Below, in pieces: positions 13,101-25,818 of a stretch of DNA of 64,000 nt. Both the position numbers and the translations under genes were made by a program. The first letter of the stretch is position 1. Each line of letters begins with the position of its first letter. The stretch is from Dryomyza anilis (taxonomy: Eukaryota > Arthropoda > Insecta > Diptera > Dryomyzidae). The notes beneath the pieces were generated by a model that worked only from the letters and a program-made list of their open reading frames with translations, ran no database searches and had not been told where the DNA came from. The stretch is from positions 69,756,367-69,820,366 of the forward strand of contig OX638133.1 of NCBI GenBank assembly GCA_951804985.1, written 5' to 3'.

Positions 13101-16100
13101 CCGTGCTTTTTTCGTGGCACGCCCGAAAATCTGAGTTACTACGTGCTAATCTCCGTGGGTGCTAGTTGGTATCGTGCCCGTGCGTGCCACTAAAATCAGG
13201 CATCCTTCCATTAAACATTTTATTTTTTAATTTCTATTTCAATTTAAAAAAAACCCTTTACTTAGCATCAGAAAATAAAAATTTCGTGGTATTTGAACAA
13301 GAAACACACTTTGAAATATCGGTGTCGGTTCCACACGTTTTTAATAATGGTTCCGATTCGGTTTCAAAAATCGAAACGGTTCCGTTTCCGGTTGTTTGCG
13401 GTTCCCGACAGGTTTCGATTCCGGAGAGGTTTCGATTCAGAGAATAAAACAGTACCAAAGTTCATATTTGAATTATTTATAACAAGAGACCATAAAGAAC
13501 CGGTACCGGAATCGATTTTAAAAATGTGTGGAACCGGAGTCGGAATTCATTTTTTTTTTTTTTTTGGTTGGAACCAAAATCGGAACCGAAAACGTTATTT
13601 TTTAAATCTTGGAACGAGAACCGGCACTGATATTCCAAGGTGGGACCTCAAAGAACCGTAATTTTAACCGGAATCGTCATTAAAAATGTGTGGAAGTGGA
13701 ATCCATACAATTTTTCAATTGAAACCGTAATCAGAACCGCTATTTTTATAATCTTGGAACCTGAACAGGAACCGATATTCTAAAGGTATTTAGTCCCTGT
13801 TTATAATATTATTTTTCACATTTAGCTTAGTTTTTCATGCGATTCCGTGTTTTTCCGTATTTTTCCGTGCTTCTTCGTGTCTTTCTATATCCCGTGTTTT
13901 ATCGTGCTTCTTCGTTTCTTTCCATATCCCTTGTTTTATCGTGCTTCTCGTGCGTTTGTTTAAATTTAGTCGTCGGGCTCATGCGTGTCACTATCGGCCT
14001 GCTCGTGCGTGTCCGTGCTATCAAAAATCGAAGGCACGCGTCCATCTCTAATTCCAATTATCCTCATATTTGCCCCATATTGTTCGCATTTAACATAACA
14101 TGGTCTGCTCGCGGCTGTCATTTGCATGATGCTGATGATTATTATGCAAAACCATTCAATTTTCGCACCGTTTGAGTGGCTGGGTGTCTGCCATGTGATG
14201 CCCCGATGCCCCGTCAGTGGTTTTTGATGCTGTAATGGAATCGCATTTCAGACACGGTGACACCAACGTCACCGAAACGAGCTCCATTTAACCGCATTAA
14301 TGCACTATGAGTCGCAGTTAAAGTTGCATTGTATTTGTTGTTGCCGTATGGCTATAGGGTCTATTGTGCAATAAAAATAATGGCGCTATTCAGGTCATCG
14401 GATGGCAGACAAATAAATATGCACTATAAAAAATAGCATTCTCTCAAATTTAATTTTGAACGTATACCAACATATTTATATGTAGCGTCAGTAGGTCAGT
14501 GGTTAGTGCATTGCACTACGTGCCGAAATGCTGCGGGTTCGATCACCCGTGACTGCAAACGAAAATCAACATAAAATCTTTTTTTTTTGTTTTTACTCTA
14601 TTGTTTTTGTTGTAAAAAGAAAGTCGATAGTGTTAATAATAATAATAATAGTTTGGCACTACAGTTCTATAAGAACTTCGGCCGAGCTCTCTCACCATTT
14701 TGAGTTGGGCGTGTTATATTTGTACTCAAAGTGGTGGGACCTACAGTTTATTGCCGAATCCGAACGGCGGGTGAGAGCTTTTCATAGGCAATGTTTTTAC
14801 TCCCGGAGGTTTGCCATTTACTGCCGAGAGGTAGCGCGATATAGAAAAATGTTTCTATGAAAAGATGTTGTTAGCCCAAGTCCAGGCTTGAACCGGGGAC
14901 CTTTCGGCTCGCAGTCCAACAAACTAACCACTGAGCTACCGCGGCTCGATAGTGTTAGTATTTTGATAAGTGCATTAGGAAATAAAAGAAAGAATAAAAT
15001 TGGTGAAGTGAGATAGATCATTCCTGTGAAAACATAAAAATATAAGTATTCTATTGGCTCAGCCTTTTACGCTTTTTCGGCTACAACTTAGTTGTTGTAA
15101 CCCATTTGTAATCGATGTCGAAGCATTTGGTTACATCAGTAAAATCAATTGATTAATATGAACAATTTTTGTATCCCAATGTTTAAATCAAAGATACAGT
15201 TGCAATGTCGTAAATAAGGGGCAGGGTCAAAAATATCTACTTTAATATTTTCGGAAGGTAGAATAACGTAATACACACAAACAAAATTTCACCAACAACC
15301 AGGATTCATCATATTGATGAATTCAGTCATTGAATTAAAATTGTATTTTTAAAATGTTTTTCATTTTGAATATATTTTTTTAACATCAAATTTCAAACAA
15401 AAATGTGCCTCCATTAACACATATATGTATTTATAATTCTTAAAGGATTTATAATATTTAATTGCTAATTATTCGAAGACAATATTTCATCATATTAATA
15501 AAAAAAGTTAACATCATATTGATGAATTTTGTTCATCAACCCATATTAAGTTAAATATTATAAATACGTAAATGAAGATCAATTTTTGTTTGAAATTTGA
15601 TTATATAAAAAATATTAAAAATTAAAAACACTAAAAATACGATTTTAGTTCAATGAATGAAATCATCAATATGATGAATACCGGTTGTTAGTGATTTTTT
15701 TTTGTGTACAATATGAACAAAATTATTGTTATTGTTATTGATTTTATTCTTAGAATTATTTTATATATGAAAATATAACAGAAAAAAAAATCATCCAACT
15801 ACCAGATTCATCATATTGATACCACCGATCATTAAATGACATATTAATGAATGCATTTATTATATATATGAACAAACTATTCAATACAATGAATTTGAAA
15901 TGTCATATTGATATATAATCAAAATATTTATGAATAATTAAAATTTTTTTTTTTACGAATTTTTCCAAAAAAATGTATTTTTTTTTTAGAAAATAATTTA
16001 AAAATTTTTTTGTATTTTTTTTGGGAATAAAGTTATTAAAAAAAAAAAATCCAAAAAAAAAATTAACTGAGATTTTTTTTTTGAAAAAAATAAAACTACT

Positions 16101-19100
16101 GAGAAAAAACTTTTTTTCAAAAATTTTATACATTTTTTTTTCTAAATATATTTTTTATAAATATAACGTTTTATTAATAAAAAGTCTTATAAATAAATAA
16201 ATTAGAAAAAATTCTACATGTCGAGTAAGCATTATATAAGAAATAACATATAAGAACTACTTGAGAACTGAGAAGTACGGCAATAAATGAACGAAACAAT
16301 AAATATTTTGGTTGAAATTTGGTTTGATGAACAGCATTCTTCAATATGAAGTACATATATGTTGTATTTTATGTTTTAGTTCATTAAGGGCCAGTTTTTC
16401 AGTGCTAGTTGAACGTTGTTTGTGGTTTAAACTTCGTTTAAAATCAAAATCGATTTTTTCAGTGAACTTCAAACATCGTTTAAACTTAGTTTAAACGACC
16501 GATGCTGATGGTTTAAACTACGTTTAAACTTTCAAAGTTTTTGACATGAATTTTTTTCACAACACTTTTCACTATTTTCTGTCACTGCGCTGTTTCACAA
16601 ATTATTATTAATTTTTGTATTTTTTCACACTACGCATTAAAACAAAGTCTCACGTGCACTTTAGTTGCTCGATCTCTTGTTTAAATTTAAAAATACATTA
16701 ATTTTATTTTTCTGAAACAATTTCTTTATTTATTTAATTTTGAATGACATTTATCAAAAGTCAAAATCGAGAGAATTATTTGTTATTTGCCTGTGGTGCC
16801 ATATATATTGTCTTGGCCTGTGTTCATTTTAAACTATCACTGAAAAACTGCTAACAATGTTAAACGACGTTTAATTTAAAGAGAAGATTAATTAAACGGA
16901 GTTTAAACTACGTTTAAACGAGCACTGAAAAACTGGCCCTAATATGATGAAACGTATTCTTCACATACAGTTCATCATATTAAAGAACACTTTTTCGACA
17001 GTTACCAAGCGTTCATCATATTTATGATAGCATTCATAACATTGATGTCGTTAGTCATTAGTCATATTATGAATGTTTCTTCAATACAATGAATAATGGT
17101 TTGAAGAACGGAATATATCAATATGATGTAAATTTTTTTTCTGTGTAATTAAATTCAATATTTCTTTTTTAATCGCAGCACATGTAAATCCAAACATATG
17201 CTTTTTTTTTTGCGTGTAGCTTAATGGTTTAGTGAGGATTTTAATATTTATTTGAAATTACATTTTATCAATAGAATAATTCTTTAAATATTACATTTTA
17301 TATATATTAAGAAGAAAATATTAATTAAAAACACAATTAAAATGGTTTATTGCAGTTCCAACGCAAAATCTAATTGACATTTTTTATTATAATTGTTGTA
17401 AAGCTTATATTTTTTTTTTTTGAACCTCTTTAGTTCTATTTGGGGCCTATTTTAAAAATGATAATGATTTGAAGATTTTCTAAAAATAAATGTATCCTTA
17501 AACTAATACTAAATTAAGTGCTAATCTTATTATAAATTAAAGTGCATAAGCTTTTATTCAAAGTTCATAGTTCCAACTTATATTAATTTCATGTACTAAG
17601 ATGAATTTAAAATTAATTTTTCAAAGTACTCACATTTGTGTTGCTCATACGTCAAGCGGCATTTCCACATTTGTTCGCCTAATGTTTCTATAAATAAATT
17701 ACGCACTTTAATTAACTATTTAAAGTAATTTAATACCAACTGGCGACATGGGTATCAGCTGTATTTCAATATCTATGGATAGATATATTCTTTACCTCTG
17801 CGACATCAACAACAAAATGCACATGAATTTGAACTCAATTTGCATTTATTGCAAGCACGGAGTAGCAAAAACTAATAAATATTCATAACGTGGCAAACTT
17901 GGGGCAAAATAAGTGGAAATTAATTCCGAATGCAAATAGGTCACCGAGATAAATATAGACACCAGCTACATATATTTTAGTTGCAATACTTGGGGTTTAG
18001 TACTACGGCAGCATGACGCTGGTTTTATGCGGAAAAACAAAACCTTTTACAATTGAAATACGAAAAAAACGAACAAATTGCGACGAACGAAAAGAGTAAA
18101 TTATGACAAATTCCTCAATAAAACTAAGAAACCCAACAACAAGAAATATTCGAAATTGTTTCTTCCGCTCATGTGAAGTCACGTACTTGCCGTTGAATTT
18201 ATTGACAGCTGTATTAGACGAGCTGAATGTCTGGCTGTCACTCTGGCTGTAGCTTTTTTTTTCATGTAGAACTTGACGATGATGTTTTTGAAATGTGCGA
18301 TAATGATTTTTTATTTTTGTAGTAATCATAACGTTGATTTTTGTGCAAATTCTGATTTGAGTCAATTTGAAAATACATTAAACACGAATTTCTCTTTTTA
18401 TAAAATTCGAAATTCTAAAAACCCAAATGTCACACATGTTCTGACGGATATATGTCACAGCGTTTTTAGAATTTCGAATTTTATAAAAAGAGGAATTCGT
18501 GTTTAATGAATTTTCAAATTGAACGTTTTATTTCACTTAATCAATTTATCTTTCATACAACGATGTTATATTTTACCACACAAATCTATCTATTTATTTT
18601 AATTAAAAATTTTAACAAAAATAAAATGTAAAATTTACAAAACAAAAAATACAAAATAATGGAAAACAACTAAATTGATTGAATTTCTGTACCTACTAAA
18701 ATTTTCTACATTTAATAATAATAGTTTGGCGCTCAGTCCTGTATAGAACTTCGGCCGAGCTCTCTCACCATTTTGAGCTGTGCGTGTTATATTTGTACTC
18801 AAAGTGGTGGGACCTACAGTTTATTGCCGAATCCGAACGGCGGGTGAGAGCTTTTCATAGGCAATGATTTACTCTCGTAGGTTTGCCATTTACTGCCGAG
18901 AGGTAGCGCGGTATAGAAAAATGTTTCTATGAAAAGATGTTGTTAGCCCCAGTCCAGACTTGAACCGGGGACCTTTCGGCTCGCAGTCCAACGCACTAAC
19001 CACTGAGCTACCGCGAATACATTTATATATTGAAATAACTACATTTTGTATTTATTTAAATGTTTATAAAAGTGTAGACAAATTACTACATCTACTTTTA

Positions 19101-22100
19101 TTTGTACCACATTCTGTAATATTTTTAATTCATTAAAAATATATAACTAATAACTACATATTTTGACTACACTTTGTATTATTTAAATTTCATAAATATG
19201 TAGTACAAATACTGCATATGCGTTTATATGTACTGCTATTTATTTAAAAGCGAAAAATAATTGAACTGTTTAATTTAACTATTTCAATAATATTAATATT
19301 GTATTTATGGTGTGTGCCAGTTTGAATTAATCTGAAACTTAAATAAATTTATGTGTTAAATGCAGTGTTTATTATTCAGTTTAGTAAATTTAAGAGCAAT
19401 ATAAATTAAACTAAATTGCATGACAGGAAACTAACAGCTATTCGGTTGTCGAATACACACAGAAAACTGATTTGTTGCGGCAATCAACTAAATTACACTA
19501 CCGAATTATTCTGTTGCGGCAACTTTATAACTAGTCAGCAATAATGAGGTTGTGCAAACCTCGTAGTCAGCAAGCATGAGGTTGTGCCAACATCCTAGTC
19601 AGCAAGCATGCCGAAACCTCCAATTGAAATTTTAACGACTCGTGCAAAGACTTTGTCAACGCAAGGATATGAAACGATTTTATTAATATAAAAACATTTT
19701 TTTATTATTTATATCAGGGACCCGTGATTCGCTGTGGAATTTTTTTTTTTTGGTTTTATAAATGTAGTAACCAAAACAAAAATAATTCTCCGCCAAAACA
19801 ACAATTCTCAAAGACAATTCTTTCTCAGACAGTGCTTGTCCGTAGAATTATTCCCCGTAGAATATTTCGCCATAGATTCTTCCCAGTAGAAACCTTTCCC
19901 GTAAAATTGTTCCCTATAGAACGCTTTCCCATAGAATTCTTCCCGGTAGATTTCTTCCCCGTAGAGTTTTTCCAGTAGAAGTTTTAGTGTGGTGAGTTTG
20001 ACAGATAATAGGTTGCCGTTTGTCATTTATTTTGCTGATACAATAACGTACTCAGTTGCCGTAACAAATGCACAAACTTCAAATTTAGGCAGAATGAAAA
20101 TGCAATCATGAGGTTACTACAACCGAACGTGGAGTTGTGCGAACATTTCGGTTAGAGTAAAAAATGGTTCGTTCATTTCAATGACATGAGGTTACAACAT
20201 ATGTATTTCGGTTGCAACACTGACACTTTGGTTCAATTAACCTCATGCCAAAAGCGTATTTTTATGTGTGTAGTTATGGAATGAAAACTTAAGAATTTAG
20301 TTTAGTCTTAAATTTTAGACCAACTCGCACACACCCTTAGTTAGAATTGTATTTGCTTCTTTTTCTCTTTTTTTTTTTTTTTTGATGCCCTACTTATGCT
20401 CTACGCTCTATACCAAAAGTATTATTTTAAAATTTTAACATTTCCCAAGTCAACAGAGTTTGCTCTTGGCCTTTTTCTCCAAGTCACTGTACACGTGCCA
20501 CAGTTGCTGTTGTGCTATGCAGCAGCCTCATGTGGCTCGGACGTCGCCGTGACCCATTAAATTAGACAAGCATGCAAATAGTTTTTATTTTATAGCCATT
20601 TATTTGAAATAATGAAATATTTAATATTTTTGAAAAATATTTATGACTAAATCTTGTCTTCATTTTTTTTTCATCCCTACACAGATCACGCCCATGGGCA
20701 AGAAACGTGTTCTGGCCTCCGCGAGCATAAATATGCGCAAATATGCGAGTATCGAGTCAACACAACAGAGTTTTACGCTCAACTTAAAGCCCGTCTCACG
20801 CAAAATCACCTCCGCCGATCTTGAGCTGACCATCAGCTGTGTGTTTCTACGCGAGGGCAAAGCGACGTAAGTATTTTGATATTCTAATTTTAATTTTTCA
20901 TTATTTCAATTCTCTTGTTTACTGTAGTGACGAGGACATGCAGAGCGTCGTATCGCTGATGTCTGTCAACAACAACTGCGATGTGGCACCACTGGATGAT
21001 CTCGAGGACATTCCCGATCTGGAGAGTTCCGGAGAGATATCCGATCATCTGTTCGATTTCACACAACAGCTGGAGCAAATGACCTCGAGTTTGAACGGTT
21101 GCATCGATTTGCCAACGCCAATGAGTGGTGAGTAAAGTTGTTTATAACTCTTTAGAAATGGAATTGATTAAGTATTAAAAGTTGATTGTTTATTTTTCCA
21201 TGTATATTAATGTTTTATATAGTAGACCACATTTTTTTTATATATGAAAGGGATCAGAAAATAAATTAGAGTTCGCAATAATTTTTTTTTTTTAGTTTTT
21301 AATATAACAAAATTAGTAAATAAATGATTTTACTTATATGTTAAATGTACCACTCAAAATCTTTCGACGGAAACTGCAATATTTTTTATTTTTGTTTATT
21401 ATTAACTTTTAGTAAAGCAAATAGAATATATTTATAATTTGAATCATTAGTTTGTAGTATGTTTTCCGTACAACCATGAACTATATAATTTTATCTTTAG
21501 CTCTCATAAATTTTATCAAAATTTGTTAAAAAATCTAAAGTTTTACTGATTTTTAGCTCAAAGTTTTCAAAAACTAATTAGAATATTAGCATTTCTTTTT
21601 ATTTTAAATTTTCCGGGACAATTTATATAATTGAATAAAATTACACTTTAACGTGCAACTTGATCTGGACAGACGAAATTTGTATTTAATATTGACTATC
21701 AAAATAAAAAGTATAACGACACACACACGCATTTTCTACAGCTATATTCATTCAATATATAAATAAAAGTTAGACACGAAATACCTTTTTTTCTCATGAA
21801 ATTCTCATAATATCCCAAAGAGAAAAATGCTCACAAATTACCACCAATTCTCACACAATTCTCACAAATTTACACAAATTCACTGTTTTCTCTCAAGAAA
21901 AATTCTCATAAAAAAATTTCGTAAATAGCTTTTTTACTATTAAAATTGGTCAATAGTATAAATTATTATTTTAATAGGCAAATACCATTAAATTCTACAA
22001 AAAACTATTAAATTATTTTAGAGTTTATATGAACATATTTCTTTTTATGTATTCTTTTAAATTAAAAACTGTCCTATTGGCCAATTTTAATGAGATTTTA

Positions 22101-24416
22101 AGATATTTTTATCTGAGTGATAGTCTGTATTTTTCCTACAAAAGTGGAAACTATGAATATGACCTAGGCAATGTCAAGGCTGTTCAGAAACATTTTTACG
22201 ACATCCCGAGACAATACTTTTGGCAGGGTCGGGACAGTTTAGAAACATTTTTTCGCCATATTTCAAACAGACAAAGGCGTAGGTTGTATCACAAGCTGTT
22301 TGTTTTCTGCCCGTTCCCAAAATATGCCGTGAATTTGCCATTCAAATTCGACAAAAGACAAAGGCGGAGATTGTATCACAAGCTGTTTGTTTTCTGCCCG
22401 TTCCCAAAATATGCCGTGAATTTGCCATTCAAATACGACAATATTTTCCAACCTGCTATACACTTCATATATTCACTTTACAATCTGCTATACACTTCCA
22501 TTTATCTGTGTGTTTGCCGGAAATATTCCTGGCAAACAGTCAACTTTTGAATCAATTTTCAAATAATTTTAATATCAATCGTGTGATTGCCCAATTTTTG
22601 TATGAAAAATTAGGCAATCACACGATTGATATTTAAATTGTTTTGAATATTGATTCAAAAGTTGACTGTTTATTCAATCGTGTGATTCGAGCTTTAACGA
22701 AGTTCTTAGGAAGAAATATTCATATTTTTTTAAGTATTTATAAAATAGTTTAGTTTATATTTGGAAATATCCGCAATTTGTTTTAGTTTTAGCAAGAACT
22801 GAGATGTACAAGTCTTTCAACCAAATAGTAGTTAATTTGTTTATTTTTTACTTATCCTTTTTATATATTTCCTTCAAATGATTTAAAAACCTCTAAAAAA
22901 AACACTTATTTTTCTTTATTTATTGTAACTGTTGTTGTTAACATTATTTGTGTTGTTATTGTTGTTATTACTACTATGTTGTACTCCTGTATCGCTCGTT
23001 CGTCCTGTACCTGTACCTATCGTAGTACCTTCACTATCCGAAGATCCAACTCCATTGGCCGAAGTTAATCGCTTCAATTTCGAACTCGAATTAGATAAAC
23101 AACCAACAGCATCGACAGCAGCAGCATCAGCAGACGATGAATTGTTGAAGACGCCAAGCGCAACAACAACACATCAAGCACAGCAACACCAACAACAGGC
23201 AACAGCAGCATCATCAGTTGGCGACACTACAACCAAAGTTCCTACGGACTCCGCAAAACAGGCGACGACAAAAACCTCCTCGTCCGCAACGTCAACGTCA
23301 TTGTCGTCGTCGCCACCGCCAACAACTACTACTGCAAACAAACAAAGTGATGCAATCAAAACTTTTGGCAGCAATCTCAGCAAAATCGTCACCTCGACAC
23401 CAATTGCAAAGAAGCTGCCGCCTGTTGAAAAACAGCCAGAGACAACAGCAACTGCTGCCGCAAGCAGTGGCGCACGCAAAGGCATCGATTTTAAGGATTC
23501 ACTGTCGCTAGAGACTACAACAACAGTTGTCGACAAAACTAAAACTGCAAGCAACAACATATCGTTGGCTTCAATAACAACAGCAAATACAACAATAAAA
23601 GAATCAGCAGCAATAAAAGCGCCGGCTGCTGCATCAACTGCAGAGAAACTGAACAAGACTACGACAGCATTGCCAACAACAACAACAAAAACAACACCAT
23701 TGCTAACAACCACCGATGAGCACAACAAGACGCTGCCATCAACAACAACAACAATGAACAATCACATGCAACAGCAACAACAGCGCAGCGAACTAAAACG
23801 CGCCGAATTGCAGCCGCTCAATTTGAAGAAGAGCTATGAGCATGACAACAATACACACAGCAGCAGCAACATAGTCAACAACACGAACATTATCAGCAAC
23901 GGCAACAATTCTTCATTGCTGTCGGTCAACTCTACGGCGCTGAGCAACAGTGGCGGCACCGTCAACACGACCAATACGAACAACAGCAGCTCGAAACCCG
24001 TCGAGCGCATCATACTCAAGGAAAACACGCCCGGACAGGATTTGCTCGAGTGGTGCAAGGACGTGACCAAAGACTATCCGAATGTGAAGGTGACGAATTT
24101 GACGACGAGCTGGCGCAACGGCATGGCCTTCTGCGCCATCATACATCACTTTGAGCCGACGTTGGTGTGAGTATTAAGTTGATTTTTATTTAGATGATTT
24201 ATTCCTTCATCTTTGATTAATTTTTCATTTTATTTATTTCATTTTATTGATTCAAATTGTCCATTTATTCATTAGTTCTTTAGTTCATTCATCATTGATT
24301 CTTTTATTTTATTTATTTATGCATTGGTTTAGTCATCATTGATTTGTTGTTTTATTTTATATATTAATTTTTAAAATTTTCAATTTATTAATGTATTTAT
24401 TCATTCATTTATTTGT

Positions 24417-24468
<52 letters not shown>

Positions 24469-25782
24469 TTATGCCTTAATTTATTTATTTTTCATTCTTT
24501 TATTCATGGGTTCATTCATCATTCTCCATTTATTCATTAGTCCATTCATTATTAATTCGTTTTTTAATTAATTTATTAATTTATTTAGTTTTCCATTTAT
24601 TCATTTATTTATTGATTGGTTTAGTTTACTTTATTTATTTATTCAAGTAGTTAATTCATTAACTACTTAATGGATTTCTTCATCATTGATTCTTTTATTT
24701 TATTTATTAATTCAAATTGTCCATCTATTCATTGTTCCTTTCATAATAGATTCGTTTTTTATTTAATTTATTAAATTTTTCCGTTTATTCATTGATAATT
24801 TAATCGCTTTTTTTATTAATTTCTTCATGGGTTCTTTTATCATTGTTCTTTTATTTATTAAAATTATTCATTTATCCCATTCATCATTGATTCATTTTTT
24901 ATACCCTACACTAAGAGTGAAAGGGTATATTCAGTTTGGTACGCCGTTTGTAACACTCAGAATGAAGCATCTCCGGTATGGAAAAGTATATATATATTCT
25001 TAATCAGCATGACCTCCTGAGTCGATTTAGCAATGTCCGTCTGTCTGTCTGTTGAAATCACGATTACAGAAAAACTAGAAGAGCTAAATAAATGAAACTC
25101 CTAATTTAGATTACTTATATATCTACGCTGTCTGTCCGTGAAAATGGATATGATCTGTCTATTATGACCTGTGAACCGACCACTTATGTTCAAATTTATC
25201 ATATAAAACCCATCTACTGGTGAATTTTACTGTATACGTGTTCAGGTAAACTTTTTTTGGTCAAATATATATTGACTTCATGCTCAAATACATGAAAATA
25301 ATGTTCTCCCGCGAAACGACTTGTGGTTCCCAAAAAAAAAAAATCGAAATTCGGTGCATCTACCCATATGTAAATATGTGTATCAAATGAATGGAAATTC
25401 TTCAGCGATTGAAAGTTTGTAGTTATTTTCAATATTCGCATACCCTGGTTACGTATATACCACTTTGAATGGCAACCACACATGTGTAAGGTATTTATAG
25501 TCGGCTAAGACCTTCCCAACTGGTTATTTCTTTCATTCATTTTATTTGTTAAATATTTCCATTTAATTTATTATTTATCAATTCATTCTTTTCATTTCTT
25601 CAACGGGTCATTCATCATTGATTCTTATATTAAATTTATTCAAACTGTCCATTTATTCCATTCATCGTTGATTCGTTTTTTTTTATTTTATTTATTAATT
25701 TATTCAATATTTCCATTTATTTATTTTTTATTTATTCATTTATTTCTTCACGGGTTCATTCACATTTGATTCTTTTATTTGT

Positions 25783-25818
<36 letters not shown>

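Noticed and set aside
14528..14860. 110-residue plus-strand open frame
   Set aside because: It runs antisense through the SINE and includes its tail; no protein signature.
15903..16133. Minus-strand Phe/Lys-rich frame
   Set aside because: Translation of A/T homopolymers.
22932..23025. Leu/Val-rich N-terminus ([17 protein letters not shown]) that looks like a signal peptide in front of the Ehbp1 linker exon
   Set aside because: It is the translated pyrimidine tract of the intron. The phase from the previous exon demands a start after the TAG at 23025, and an internal signal peptide would make no sense in a cytosolic protein.
23174..23761. 195-residue minus-strand frame rich in Val/Ala
   Set aside because: Mirror of the ACA/CAA repeats of the Ehbp1 linker exon.
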